A stretch of 64,000 bases of DNA from Acidobacteriota bacterium (GCA_003222395.1 QHWB01000057.1:1-64000), one strand, 5' to 3'; counted from the first letter of the stretch, positions 37,931 through 46,588 are shown. Translations and numbers: made by a program. Notes: generated by a model from the sequence alone, not told the origin.

Positions 37931-39987
37931 ACGATCCAGCGGCGCGCCCACTCGCTCAGCGCGCGGACGCCGCGGGGCGGCGGCGCCGTCAGCGGCGTCT
38001 GGATGATAACCCGCCGTTGCGACAATCGCCTCAACGCGGCCAGTTCGCTGCGCTCGGTCGCTGCCGTCGCGCGACACCGGCGGCATCGTCCGGGCGTCAG
38101 TGTCATCGCGTTCACGACGAGCGCCGGCGTCGCGAGCTGGAGGCGCCGGAGCCGCTCGAGGAACCGCTCCGTTTCGCTCCGCGGCACCTGCGCCGCGCGC
38201 GCGACGACGATGAAACGGGTCGCCTGTCGATCGTGCAGCAGCGCCTGCAGATCACGAATCGACTTCGAGAGATCGACGAGCGCCGCGGCGAGCGGTCCGG
38301 CACGTACGACGGATCGATACTTGAGCAGGACCCGCATCAGGACCTGGACCCACGCGCGCGCCGCCTCGGGCATCTCGAGCAGCCGAACCGCGTGTCCGGT
38401 CGGCGCAGTATCGATGACGATCGCGTCATAGGCAGTACGCGCGCCCACCACCGAAAGGACCCCGAACAGCTCGTCGATGCCTGGCGGCGCGATTTTCAGG
38501 AGCTCCGACCCGCGGCCGCCAATCCGAACGCCGGCCGCGCCGACCGTCGACGCGATCTCTTCGAGCGCCGACTCGAGATCGTGTCGCCGCGCGGCCAGCG
38601 CCGCTTCCGCATCGACCTCTCGTGCGACGAGATTCGCAGGACCACCTCCAACGCGACGCGGCCGATCGCTCAGCCGCGCCGAGAACACGTCGCCGAGCGA
38701 ATGCGCCGGATCGGTGGACAGGAGCAGGATTCGGCGGTCCGGATGCGCATGCGCCAGCGACAACGCCGCCGCCGCTGCGACCGTCGTCTTTCCAACGCCC
38801 CCCTTTCCGCCGAAGAACACGAGGCGCGCGTCACCTAACAGTTCTGGCAGCGGCGGACCAGCGTGTCCGCCCCGCTTCGTCGGTACGCCATGTCGTTCGA
38901 AGACGACACGGCGGCCGGAGGCGACGCGCCGCCCTGGGCCGACGCGCGGATCGGAGCCGACATGCTGGTCGGGCCCTACGAGTGACCGTCCAATTGCCGC
39001 CAGAGCATTCACGCTGCGGGGTTCCTCGAGCTGCGCAGGAATCAGCCGAACACGTCGTCCGCGTCCGATCGTCCGCCGGATGCGCGCGATCGTCCGCGCC
39101 TCGTCCGCGATGCGGCGATCGCACAGCGGACACGGACCGAGATCGGTGAGCACATGGTTCACGACGACTTCGGCAATCGGCACGCCGATCGCGTCCAGCG
39201 CCGCGAGCGCGTCTTCGCTCTCGGCCACCGACATCGGTTCGGGAAGCGTCACCCAGTGAAAGGCTGTGCGACCGCCGTCGCGCAGCCGCTCGGCGATTTC
39301 CGCGGCTTGCGCGCCGATTTCGGCGATGAGGCGGTCGGCAGCTTCAGGACGGCCGACCCGTGCAAGCTGCTGGCGAATCAGCCGATGCTCTTCCTGGAGC
39401 GCGTCGAGCACTTCTGCGACTGCCGCCACCAGCTCGGGCGCCCCGAGCAACCGCAAGGTATGCCCGGTCGGCGCCGTGTCGACGACGATGAGATCGTAGG
39501 GAGCGCGCTTGCGAATCGGGCGGGCCTCGCCGAGGCTCGCCGAGGCGCCGGAGGCGCGAAGGCGGCGCGCTCCAGAGAGACGATCGATTTCGATCAGACC
39601 CACGAGCTCGTCGACGCCCGGGATCGACAAATCGAGCAGCGCGTCGACATCGTCTCGATCGAGCCAGGTGCCGTGCTCGAGCACATCGCCCAGAGCCACC
39701 CGGTTCGCGTCCACCCACCGTGCCAATGCCCTCGGCGCGTCGAGCTCGATCGCATCGAACGTGTGGCGCTTCGCGCGGATCCGCGTCGGCCGGACGCCGA
39801 GCCTGGTCACCAACGCGTCGCCGAGCGAATGCGCGGGATCGGTGGAGACGACGAGCACCTGCGAGCCCGAGGCTGCTTCAGCGAGAGCTCGCGCGGCAGC
39901 GCACGTCGTTTTGCCGACGCCGCCTTTTCCACCGTAAAAAACAAATCTGGGCCGGGGACTGGTCGCTGCAGGCTGGCGGGTCGTCAG
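37927..39987 (-). CDS. tandem ArsA/GET3-like ATPase within the gvp operon
   Basis: Two ArsA/GET3-type ATPase domains lie in one chain of about 686 residues. Domain 1 begins FVFYGGKGGVGKTT and contains STDPAHSLGDALVT and VVDTAPTGHTLRLL; domain 2 begins LVFFGGKGGVGKTTVAAAAA and contains STDPAHSLGDVFS and VIDTAPTGHAVRLLEMP. There is no ATG, GTG or TTG between the gvpG stop (39991) and the first P-loop. The best start is CTG 39987, seven bases after GAAGG; the GTG at 39858 would delete the P-loop. Two hairpin-derived segments lie in domain 1 and the linker. The family handles arsenite or tail-anchored proteins; here it may be an assembly ATPase. Confidence 0.85.
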   Translation of the reverse strand: MTTRQPAATSPRPRFVFYGGKGGVGKTTCAAARALAEAASGSQVLVVSTDPAHSLGDALVTRLGVRPTRIRAKRHTFDAIELDAPRALARWVDANRVALGDVLEHGTWLDRDDVDALLDLSIPGVDELVGLIEIDRLSGARRLRASGASASLGEARPIRKRAPYDLIVVDTAPTGHTLRLLGAPELVAAVAEVLDALQEEHRLIRQQLARVGRPEAADRLIAEIGAQAAEIAERLRDGGRTAFHWVTLPEPMSVAESEDALAALDAIGVPIAEVVVNHVLTDLGPCPLCDRRIADEARTIARIRRTIGRGRRVRLIPAQLEEPRSVNALAAIGRSLVGPDQHVGSDPRVGPGRRVASGRRVVFERHGVPTKRGGHAGPPLPELLGDARLVFFGGKGGVGKTTVAAAAALSLAHAHPDRRILLLSTDPAHSLGDVFSARLSDRPRRVGGGPANLVAREVDAEAALAARRHDLESALEEIASTVGAAGVRIGGRGSELLKIAPPGIDELFGVLSVVGARTAYDAIVIDTAPTGHAVRLLEMPEAARAWVQVLMRVLLKYRSVVRAGPLAAALVDLSKSIRDLQALLHDRQATRFIVVARAAQVPRSETERFLERLRRLQLATPALVVNAMTLTPGRCRRCRATAATERSELAALRRLSQRRVIIQTPLTAPPPRGVRALSEWARRWIV
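38852..38871. repeat. REP-like hairpin in the linker of the ArsA-like gene
   Basis: GGCGGAC (38852-38858), loop CAGCGT, GTCCGCC (38865-38871): a perfect 7-bp stem in a roughly 150-bp stretch encoding the Arg/Gly/Pro-rich linker between the two ATPase domains. Confidence 0.7.
39501..39573. repeat. GC-rich repeat insertion in ArsA domain 1
   Basis: A run of GGCTCGCCGAGG-type words encodes an Arg/Ala/Ser/Gly-rich segment of about 22 residues just before the conserved YDLIVVDTAPTGH of domain 1. Domain 2 has only a short loop at the same place. Confidence 0.6.
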
Positions 39988-39990
39988 ACG

Positions 39991-40284
39991 TCAGCCTTCA
40001 GAATTCCAGCTTTCGATCTCGACGCCCGACACCTTGTCCTCGGGCGACATGCTGATGGCGCCCTGCGGCCGCCCTTTGATCTCGCGGATGCGGGCGAGGA
40101 TGTCGCGCTCGGTCTGATGGAATTCCTTTTCGGAGATCTCGCCGAGCTCGAGCCGCATCTGCGCTTCAAGGAGCTGTTCGCGCAGCGCGGTATCGTCGTT
40201 CATCTCGGCCTCGGCCGCGGCAACCACTTGGTCGAGCACGAAGCGCAGGCCACCGATGAGCAGCGAATCGAGGATGAACATCAT
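39991..40284 (-). CDS. gvpG: gas vesicle protein GvpG
   Basis: The 97-residue protein begins with the GvpG signature FILDSLLIGGLRFVLDQVV and continues with a helical LREQLLEAQMRLELGEISEK and EFHQTERDILARIREIK. GvpG is a small accessory protein that works with GvpF/L in assembly. The TGA stop is in the same frame as the following ArsA-like gene, 3 bases before its probable CTG start. A heptamer repeat fills the gap to gvpF. Confidence 0.92.
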   Translation of the reverse strand: MMFILDSLLIGGLRFVLDQVVAAAEAEMNDDTALREQLLEAQMRLELGEISEKEFHQTERDILARIREIKGRPQGAISMSPEDKVSGVEIESWNSEG

Positions 40285-40355
40285 TCAGCTATCAGCTCTC
40301 AGCTTACAGCTATCAGCTATCAGCTGAAAGCTGAAAGCTGATAGCTGAAAGCTGA
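40285..40355. repeat. heptamer-word inverted repeat between gvpF and gvpG
   Basis: The 72-bp gap consists of the 7-base words CAGCTAT, CAGCTCT and CAGCTTA on the left and AGCTGAA, AGCTGAT and AGCTGAG on the right, which are complementary and form a long imperfect hairpin. There is no gene in it. Confidence 0.85.
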
Positions 40356-40356
40356 G

Positions 40357-41340
40357 TCATGCCCTTTCGAGCTTCAAACGAATGTTGACGAAATTGTACG
40401 GAGGCCAGGGGCCGGTGTACTTGAACGTCAGCTTGTCGAACTTGCTTGCGATCGACTTCACCTTCGCGTCGAACGCCTGCTCCTGATCGCGCGAGATCAG
40501 GAAGGCCGCGTTCATGATCATCTTGTCGCCGATCGGTTTGTTGATGCGCGACGCCACCGAGACCTCGCGGAGCTGCTCGAGGATGTCGGCGACGTAGCGC
40601 TCCGATCGAGACTGCAGCGCCGAATCGATGAGGCGTCCGTACTGCATGCGCGCGAAGTAGGTCGGACCCTTCTGGCCGGAGATTTCCTTCTTCAGCCGGC
40701 TGATGTCCTCGTCGTCGCTCTCGACCTCGCGAATCGACTGGTCGCGATCCCACAGCACCTTCAGTCCGAACTCGAGCTTGTTCTGCATCTTGTTCAGCAC
40801 GTCGCCGAAGGCCTCGGCGGCCGAGCGCAACAGCTCGACGATGTCGTCGCGCGTCTTGAATATCGTGCCGAACGACATCGGAATGACCGTGTGCTCGCGC
40901 ATGACCGTTTCGTTCACACGCTCGTGCGCGAGCACGTTCTCGCGCGTGGAGTCGAGCACTTCGAGCGGCGCGTCGGACACCACCGCCGCGAGGCTCTTGT
41001 AGTGCACCGTGTAGACCTCCGACGGATCGCTGCCGATGCCGATCGGCCCGAATCGCAGCGCGTCGTTCGATTCGATGATGCAGTAGACGTACTTGCCGCG
41101 GCTGCCGCCGGACGCGGGCGCCTCCACCGTCGTCGCTTTCCCGCCCTGAACGATCTTCTCGGACGATCGATGCACCGCACGGCCTTCGTGCTTCGACGGC
41201 TTCGCCGCGGCCTTCACGGCACCGTTCGCTCTGCCTGCGCGCGCCGGACGCGCCGTCGCCATCTTCTTGCCGCCCGCGCGCAGCGGCGGCGCCACCTCGC
41301 GATCGCGCTTGCGGGCGTTAGTTGATGGTGTTCTTGCCAT
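40357..41340 (-). CDS. gvpF: gas vesicle protein GvpF/GvpL family with basic N-terminal tail
   Basis: This 327-residue protein has a GvpF/L domain from about residue 85: GKYVYCIIESNDALRFGPIG, HERVNETVMREHTVIPMSFG, YFARMQYGRLIDSALQ and the closing TFKYTGPWPPYNFVNIRL. The first 80 residues form an Arg/Lys/Ala-rich tail, longer than in other GvpF proteins; whether it is translated from ATG 41340 or from an internal start is open. It overlaps the response regulator end by 23 bp. Confidence 0.92.
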   Translation of the reverse strand: MARTPSTNARKRDREVAPPLRAGGKKMATARPARAGRANGAVKAAAKPSKHEGRAVHRSSEKIVQGGKATTVEAPASGGSRGKYVYCIIESNDALRFGPIGIGSDPSEVYTVHYKSLAAVVSDAPLEVLDSTRENVLAHERVNETVMREHTVIPMSFGTIFKTRDDIVELLRSAAEAFGDVLNKMQNKLEFGLKVLWDRDQSIREVESDDEDISRLKKEISGQKGPTYFARMQYGRLIDSALQSRSERYVADILEQLREVSVASRINKPIGDKMIMNAAFLISRDQEQAFDAKVKSIASKFDKLTFKYTGPWPPYNFVNIRLKLERA

Positions 41341-41764
41341 ACTTGGCGCTCCTGCGGGTTTTCTTCGTTGAGGCCGACGCGAGATCGTCCAGCACTTTCC
41401 GGATTTCCTTCACGAGATCTTCCGGCAGACAGGGCTTGGTGACGAACGCGTCGCAGCCCGCCTTCTTCGCGCCGTCGGAGATGCCGGCGAGCGCGTGCCC
41501 GGTCAGCGCGACGACCGGAATCGACGCCGTTCGCTTGTCCGCCTTCAGCCGGCGCGTCGCCTCCCAGCCGTCCATGACCGGCAGCGACAGATCCATCAGG
41601 ATGATATCGGGCTGCTCATCGACGGCCCGCTGCAGCGCCTCCTGGCCGTTCTGCGCTTCGACGACGTCGAACCCCGAATATTGCAGGTACTCCGAGTACA
41701 TCTCGCGCGCGTCCGGATAATCGTCGACGATGAGCACACGCGGCCGTTGATCCTTGTTGGTCAT
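41318..41764 (-). CDS. receiver-only response regulator in the gvp operon
   Basis: The 148-residue protein is a CheY-like receiver: [13 protein letters not shown] (acidic pocket), the phospho-acceptor in [24 protein letters not shown] (the T/S switch) and [11 protein letters not shown] (the conserved Lys). A C-terminal basic tail replaces an output domain, so it must act through partners. It is coupled to the histidine kinase by ATGA and overlaps gvpF, a placement unusual for gas vesicle clusters. Confidence 0.9.
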   Translation of the reverse strand: MTNKDQRPRVLIVDDYPDAREMYSEYLQYSGFDVVEAQNGQEALQRAVDEQPDIILMDLSLPVMDGWEATRRLKADKRTASIPVVALTGHALAGISDGAKKAGCDAFVTKPCLPEDLVKEIRKVLDDLASASTKKTRRSAKYGKNTIN

Positions 41765-44058
41765 TTCCGTCCCTTGATCGGCAGCGTCAGGGTGAACGTC
41801 GAGCCCTTGCCGACCTGACTTTGAACTGAGATCCGGCCGTCGAGCATCTGGGCCAGACGGCGGCAAATCGACAGGCCGAGGCCCGTGCCCCCGTATGCGC
41901 GCGTCGGCGTGTTGTCGAGCTGTCGAAAGTCTTCGAAGATTCGGTCCTGATCGGCCGCGGAGATGCCGATTCCGGTGTCGGTCACGGCGAGCGCGATCGT
42001 GCGGTCTCGCGCGTTGCGTCGCGCAGACAACGTCACCCCGCCGTGATGGGTGAACTTGACCGCATTGCTCAGCAGATTCACGAGGATCTGCTTCACCTTC
42101 TGGCGATCGGTCACGAGCTGGGGCAGATCGCGTTCGAGCTGCATCGTCACGGTGAGCTTCGAGCGCAGGATGATCGGGTCGAGCTCGGCCCGTACTTCCG
42201 ACATCAGGTCGTGGATCTTGAACTTCGAGGCCTGCAGCGGCATGCGGCCGGCCTCGATGCGGGAAATGTCGAGAATCTCGTTGATGATCGTCAGCAGGTG
42301 GCGGCCGTTCGATTCGACGCGCGCGAGCTGCCGCTTGACGGGCGCCTCGAGCGGGCCGGCCACGCCCTGCAGCAGCATCGACGTGTAGCCGAGCATCGCG
42401 TTGAGCGGCGTGCGGAACTCGTGCGACATGTTCGCGAGGAACTGCGACTTCAACGCCGACGCCTGCTCCAGCTCGATCGCCTGCCGCCGTAGCAGCTCGT
42501 TCTGCTGCGCGATATCGGCCGTCGCGGCCTGAATCTTTCGCTCGAGCTCGTCGGCCGCGTGCTGGAGCTGCTCGTAGAGTTCCGCTTTCTCGATCGCTTC
42601 GCGCCGGTCGTGCAGGATCGTGACGACGGCGTTCAGCTCGCCGTGTTCCGACAGGATCTTTCCGGCAATCGCCTCGACCGGCATCGGCTCGCCCGCCTTT
42701 GCATCGACGAGGCCGATCTCGCCGTTGCGGCGTTGATCCGCGCTGACGAGCATGCCCGCGATGAACGACGAGAAATGCGCGTCGTTGGTCTGCACCCAAC
42801 GCTGCTCGATCTCGCTGGCGCCCGACGGAATCGTGAAGAGCCGCTCGGCCGGTTCGTTCATCAGCGAGGTCGCGCCAGACGCGTCGGTCACGACGATCGG
42901 ATCCGCGACCGAATCGATGATCAGGTTCAGACGATCGCTCTCGGCGCGCGCCTGCGCCTCGGCGACGCGCATCTTGCGATAGTTCTCCTCGATCTCCTCG
43001 CTTGCGCGGCGCAGGTCGGTGACGTTGCGGAGAATCGAGACGACGCCGCTGCCCTGCCGCGGATCCTCGGTGACGGTGCTGAGCAGCTCGAACACGAGGT
43101 CCGAACCGTCGGCCGGGTTGACGAGCAGCAGCTCGCGCCGCCTGGCGCCAGTCTCTTCGATCGCCTTGCTCGAGAGCGCCGACGACAGCAGCATGTTGTT
43201 CATCCGTACCGCGCCGCGGCGTCCTTCGCTCTCTTCTTCCGACGCCGTGAACAGCGTCAGCGCGCGCTGGTTCGCGATCAGCAGCCGCCCTTCCGTATCG
43301 GTCAGCAGAATCGGATCGCTGACGGCGTTGATGATGCTGTACAGCAGCGATCGCTCGCGGCCCTGTTTGCGGCCTCCTTCGGTGAGCGCCTGCTGCCGCA
43401 GAATCTGATCGAGCTTCTGGACGAACACGCTGATGAACCAGTGCAGCTCCGACGTCACCGGCGCGCGGCCGTCGAGCAGCAGCAGGCCAAACGCTTCGTC
43501 GCCGACGCCGCTGACGCCGAGCGGCACGACGTGGAACGCCGCGTCGTCGAACGGCGTCGCCGGGCGCCGCTTCCGATCGGCAGCCGAGTGCGCGTCAGGG
43601 AAGAAGACTTCTTTGCGGTTGTTCAGCGCGTTGACCAGCGGGTTGCCCCACTCCTCGAGCGAGACGGTGAAGGACGACGCGGCGGGATTGGTGAAGCCGT
43701 ACTGGCCGGCGGCGAACAGCGCGGGATCGCCCATCGGCCGGACGAGACAAATGGACTTCGAGATGCCGAGCGTCTCGCCGATCCACTGCAGTGCGTGCTG
43801 GGCCGTGTCGGAGACGTCGGTACGGCTGATGAACCCTTCGAGCAGCCGCACGCGCGCCGCGAGCTGCTGCTGCTCCTCGTCGCTCAGCGCGGAGGCTTCT
43901 TCGACCGCGACGCGAACGCGCGGGACGCCGGTGTAGGGCGTCGAACCGTTACGCCTGCTCGCGGGCCTTCGCGCGGCGTCGACCGCGACGAGTGCGGCCG
44001 GCGGCGCCAGGCGTGAGCTTAGCCCTGAGGGCGGCGTTTTCAGCAACGACTTCCTCAT
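41761..44058 (-). CDS. GAF/PAS hybrid-free histidine kinase in the gvp operon
   Basis: This 765-residue (or shorter) sensor kinase contains a GAF-like domain (about residues 60-210), two PAS domains (about 230-350 and 370-480), a coiled coil, HisKA with [15 protein letters not shown], and an HATPase with [21 protein letters not shown] and [15 protein letters not shown]. It has no membrane helix, so it is a cytosolic sensor. ATG 44058 overlaps gvpA by 110 bp; an in-frame GTG near 43855 is the only later candidate. The signal is unknown. Confidence 0.88.
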   Translation of the reverse strand: MRKSLLKTPPSGLSSRLAPPAALVAVDAARRPASRRNGSTPYTGVPRVRVAVEEASALSDEEQQQLAARVRLLEGFISRTDVSDTAQHALQWIGETLGISKSICLVRPMGDPALFAAGQYGFTNPAASSFTVSLEEWGNPLVNALNNRKEVFFPDAHSAADRKRRPATPFDDAAFHVVPLGVSGVGDEAFGLLLLDGRAPVTSELHWFISVFVQKLDQILRQQALTEGGRKQGRERSLLYSIINAVSDPILLTDTEGRLLIANQRALTLFTASEEESEGRRGAVRMNNMLLSSALSSKAIEETGARRRELLLVNPADGSDLVFELLSTVTEDPRQGSGVVSILRNVTDLRRASEEIEENYRKMRVAEAQARAESDRLNLIIDSVADPIVVTDASGATSLMNEPAERLFTIPSGASEIEQRWVQTNDAHFSSFIAGMLVSADQRRNGEIGLVDAKAGEPMPVEAIAGKILSEHGELNAVVTILHDRREAIEKAELYEQLQHAADELERKIQAATADIAQQNELLRRQAIELEQASALKSQFLANMSHEFRTPLNAMLGYTSMLLQGVAGPLEAPVKRQLARVESNGRHLLTIINEILDISRIEAGRMPLQASKFKIHDLMSEVRAELDPIILRSKLTVTMQLERDLPQLVTDRQKVKQILVNLLSNAVKFTHHGGVTLSARRNARDRTIALAVTDTGIGISAADQDRIFEDFRQLDNTPTRAYGGTGLGLSICRRLAQMLDGRISVQSQVGKGSTFTLTLPIKGRK

Positions 44059-44287
44059 ATCCCTTGCTCTCGATCGCCGGCTTCGCGACCGGCGCGAGCG
44101 ACCCGACCGCTTCTGAGTACTTCAAGTATGTCTCGATCGACGCGACGACGATGCGGGCTTCGACGGTGATGAGATCGATGCCGACCAGTGAGACCCTCAC
44201 CCATGCATCGATGACGATCCCCTTGTCGAGCACTCGGTCGAGGACGTCGATAAGACTTGTGCCGCCTGCTGCACGTTCAACGGGCAT
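43949..44287 (-). CDS. gvpA: major gas vesicle structural protein GvpA
   Basis: GvpA forms the rib of the gas vesicle wall. The 112-residue product has the canonical core [20 protein letters not shown], then [20 protein letters not shown] and [12 protein letters not shown] hydrophilic C-terminal extension (about 35 residues, ending in a basic [13 protein letters not shown]) is present, longer than in cyanobacterial GvpA but common in GvpA/B of other bacteria. It lies second in the operon, 25 bp after gvpJ. Confidence 0.95.
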   Translation of the reverse strand: MPVERAAGGTSLIDVLDRVLDKGIVIDAWVRVSLVGIDLITVEARIVVASIETYLKYSEAVGSLAPVAKPAIESKGYEEVVAENAALRAKLTPGAAGRTRRGRRRAKAREQA

Positions 44288-44312
44288 CGAACTCTCCTTG
44301 CGGCGCGCGCGG

Positions 44313-44639
44313 CTACCTCATCGTCGCGGTTCGGCGCCGCATCAGCGTCGCGAGTCGACGCTCGAGCACACGCACCTGCTTGCGTAGTTCTTCGTTTTCG
44401 GCCGACACCGCCTGCCGCCCCGGCGAGAGGTGGTGGTCGTACTTCCACCAATCGAGTCCGATCTGTTCAGCCTTGTCGATCGAACAGATCAGCAGTCGAA
44501 TCCTGATCGTCAGGAGCTCGACTTCCGCGAGCGAAACCTTGATATCGCCCGCCACCACGAGACCTTTGTCGAGGACGCGATCGAGGACTTCGACGAGACC
44601 CGTGGATCGTCCATGGCCCTCAATCAGTGGCGTCGGCAT
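44313..44639 (-). CDS. gvpJ: GvpJ, minor GvpA-family protein
   Basis: The 108-residue protein has the GvpA fold ([40 protein letters not shown]) and a GvpJ-like continuation with [14 protein letters not shown], ending in a coiled-coil-like tail. GvpJ is a minor wall or nucleation protein. It is the first gene after the sigma-54 promoter, with a 5' leader of about 60 bases. Confidence 0.9.
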   Translation of the reverse strand: MPTPLIEGHGRSTGLVEVLDRVLDKGLVVAGDIKVSLAEVELLTIRIRLLICSIDKAEQIGLDWWKYDHHLSPGRQAVSAENEELRKQVRVLERRLATLMRRRTATMR

Positions 44640-44712
44640 AAGTTCGGTATTCTACGTGGTCGAACAATCGATTTGTCGCTTGACCTCGGCCGAGGGACGG
44701 GGGCTTATCTCA

Positions 44713-44727
44713 GCAATGGTAGTGCCA
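44713..44727 (-). promoter_or_regulatory. sigma-54 (-24/-12) promoter of the gas vesicle operon
   Basis: On the minus strand TGGCAC (44727-44722), 5 bases, then TTGC (44716-44713) and T matches the sigma-54 consensus TGGCAC-N5-TTGCW exactly in sequence and spacing. It lies 74 bases upstream of gvpJ, the first gvp gene, in an otherwise gene-free 172-bp region. Confidence 0.8.
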
Positions 44728-44799
44728 CTTCATTAGCGAACGATTTCGATTGGCGTATCAATGACGTGCAGCGAAGCCCGACAGTGGAGCGCAAAATCC

Positions 44800-44816
44800 T
44801 GTAGCAAATTCCTACA
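44800..44816. promoter_or_regulatory. possible upstream activator site for the gvp promoter
   Basis: A perfect dyad TGTAG-N7-CTACA lies about 73 bp upstream of the -24 element, at a usual distance for sigma-54 activator sites, and overlaps the stop codon of the phosphatase gene. The binding protein is unknown. Confidence 0.35.
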
Positions 44817-45462
44817 TCGCGAGCAGCGCCAAGGGATCGTCGACGATGCAGTCGTCCGGACTCAGCGCGTCGCGAGGAATTCCTCCGAAACCAAAACCGT
44901 AACGCGCAAGGCAGATCGCCGTACCGGCCTGGCGCGCCGTGCGCCAGTCGATCAGCGAGTCGCCAATCAACAGCGTCGACGCGACCGTTGTCGCGGCAAT
45001 CGCAGCGAGGTGGCGGAGTGCGCTCGGGTCAGGCTTGCGCGGGAACGGACCATCGCCGCCGATCACGAACGACGCGTCGAAATAACCGTTGAGTTGAAGT
45101 CCCGCCAGAATGCGGCGCGTGGCGGCAATCGGTTTGTTCGTCAACACGGCGAGCGGCGCCCGCTCGATGAGTCGATCGAGCGTCTCGCGGATTCCGGAAT
45201 AGGGCCGCGTGTGATTCAGGAGGCGGCCATCGTAAATCGCGAGAAACCGCGCGAGCGCATCCGGCGGCTGCGCGATGCCGCTGGCCGCGAACATGCGGTC
45301 GACGAGCACCGCGGCACCGTCGCCCACCATTCGTCCGATGTCTTCTTCGGGCAGCGGCCACGCGCCGGACACGCGCAGCAGCTCGTTGGCCGACTCCGCG
45401 AGATCGCGGCGCGAGTCGACGAGGGTTCCGTCGAGATCGAACACGTACAGCGAGAACGGCAA
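44812..45462 (-). CDS. gph: phosphoglycolate-phosphatase-like HAD hydrolase
   Basis: This 216-residue HAD phosphatase has all four motifs: YVFDLDGTLVDS (nucleophile Asp), LAVLTNKP, the lysine in RKPDPSALRHL and LLIGDSLIDWRTA. The closest pattern is phosphoglycolate phosphatase, which removes 2-phosphoglycolate from repair and oxygenation side reactions. It is followed on the same strand by the gvp promoter region and lies 10 bp downstream of queD. Confidence 0.82.
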   Translation of the reverse strand: MPFSLYVFDLDGTLVDSRRDLAESANELLRVSGAWPLPEEDIGRMVGDGAAVLVDRMFAASGIAQPPDALARFLAIYDGRLLNHTRPYSGIRETLDRLIERAPLAVLTNKPIAATRRILAGLQLNGYFDASFVIGGDGPFPRKPDPSALRHLAAIAATTVASTLLIGDSLIDWRTARQAGTAICLARYGFGFGGIPRDALSPDDCIVDDPLALLAM

Positions 45463-45472
45463 GGCGCGGCGG

Positions 45473-45883
45473 CTACTGGGTTGCGAACTCGGCGAACGAC
45501 GTCGGCGTCTCCCACACTTTCACCCGCACGACCGGGAAGCCCTGCTCTTTCGCGTATTCGAAGATGAGACGCGCGATGCGTTCGACGGTCGGATTGCTGT
45601 CGAGCAGAAAGACCGGCTCGCCGAGCTGTCGAAGCGGCGGCACGAGCGGATCGTCGTGTCTCAGCAGCATCTTGTGATCGAGCTCCTTGTCGATCCAGCC
45701 TTTGATCACGCGTTTGATGTCGCTGAAGTCGCAGACCATGTTGCGATTGTCGAGTGCTCCGGTGCGAACCTCGATCTCGGCTGATGCGTTGTGGCCGTGA
45801 GGATGCTTACAGATTCCGTCGTAGTCGAGCAGCCGATGCCCGTAGCAAAAGTCGATGCGCTTCGTAACGGAATACATAATCAA
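45473..45883 (-). CDS. queD: 6-carboxy-tetrahydropterin synthase QueD
   Basis: QueD converts dihydroneopterin triphosphate to 6-carboxytetrahydropterin, an early step to queuosine. The 136-residue protein has the zinc histidines in CYGHRL and KHPHGHNASAEIEV, the catalytic cysteine in GICKHPHG and the CDFSDIKRVI and DHKMLL blocks. It is divergent from queC with only 24 bp between start codons, so both promoters must overlap coding sequence or each other. Confidence 0.93.
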   Translation of the reverse strand: MIMYSVTKRIDFCYGHRLLDYDGICKHPHGHNASAEIEVRTGALDNRNMVCDFSDIKRVIKGWIDKELDHKMLLRHDDPLVPPLRQLGEPVFLLDSNPTVERIARLIFEYAKEQGFPVVRVKVWETPTSFAEFATQ

Positions 45884-45907
45884 ATTCTGTCATAGAATCG
45901 CGTCGGC

Positions 45908-46588
45908 ATGAGCGGCACGGCCGTGCTTCTCTCGGGCGGATTGGACAGCGCAGTTCTCCTCGCGGACGAAATCCATCGCAGCCGCGGCGACGTGCAGCCG
46001 ATCTACATCAGCGTCGGGCTCGCGTGGGAATCGGCCGAGCGCGTGGCGATCGCGCAGCTGCTCGCGTCGCGCCCTTTCGCGTCGCACGTGCGAACTCTCG
46101 CGTCGCTGTCGGTCGACGTGCGCGACGTCTACGCCGCGACGCACTGGGCGATCGAAGGGCGGCCTCCGGCGTATCACACGCCGGACGAAGACGTGTATCT
46201 CCCTGGCCGCAACATCATCCTGCTCGGCAAGGCGGGCGTGTACTGCGCCGCCGCGAAGCTCGATCGGCTCGTGCTCGGCACGCTCGCGCACAATCCCTTT
46301 CCGGACGCGACGCCGCAGTTCCGATCGGCAATGGCTCACGCGCTGTCGCTCGGGCTCGCGCATGAAGTGACGATCGACGCGCCCTACGCCGGCCTGAGCA
46401 AAGCCGACGTCGTCCGCCGCGGTCTCGCGCTCGGCGTTCCATTGGAACACACGCTCTCGTGCATGAGCCCGCGAGAGGGTGCGCACTGCGGCATGTGCAG
46501 CAAATGCCGCGAACGGCATGATGCCTTCCTCGAGGCGGGCGTCATCGATCCCACGGTATATGCGGACCAACGATACGTACGGGCGTAG
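45908..46588 (+). CDS. queC: 7-cyano-7-deazaguanine synthase QueC
   Basis: QueC is the PP-loop ATPase that makes preQ0 from 7-carboxy-7-deazaguanine. The 226-residue protein has the P-loop LLSGGLDSAVLLA, the YLPGRNIILLGKAGVY block and the four zinc cysteines in LSCMSPREG and HCGMCSKCRERHDAF. It is the partner of divergent queD for queuosine. Confidence 0.92.
   Translation: MSGTAVLLSGGLDSAVLLADEIHRSRGDVQPIYISVGLAWESAERVAIAQLLASRPFASHVRTLASLSVDVRDVYAATHWAIEGRPPAYHTPDEDVYLPGRNIILLGKAGVYCAAAKLDRLVLGTLAHNPFPDATPQFRSAMAHALSLGLAHEVTIDAPYAGLSKADVVRRGLALGVPLEHTLSCMSPREGAHCGMCSKCRERHDAFLEAGVIDPTVYADQRYVRA

Noticed and set aside
39930-39945. Programmed -1 frameshift at GTTTTTTA before the ArsA P-loop
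   Set aside because: The U-UUU-UUA register would move ribosomes out of, not into, the ATPase frame, and no open upstream frame with a start leads into it.
39991-39993. Selenocysteine at the gvpG-arsA TGA
   Set aside because: No redox motif surrounds it, GvpG has its normal length at this stop, and no hairpin of bSECIS type follows closely.
45884-45907. PreQ1 riboswitch between queD and queC
   Set aside because: Only 24 bp separate the starts; no aptamer fits.
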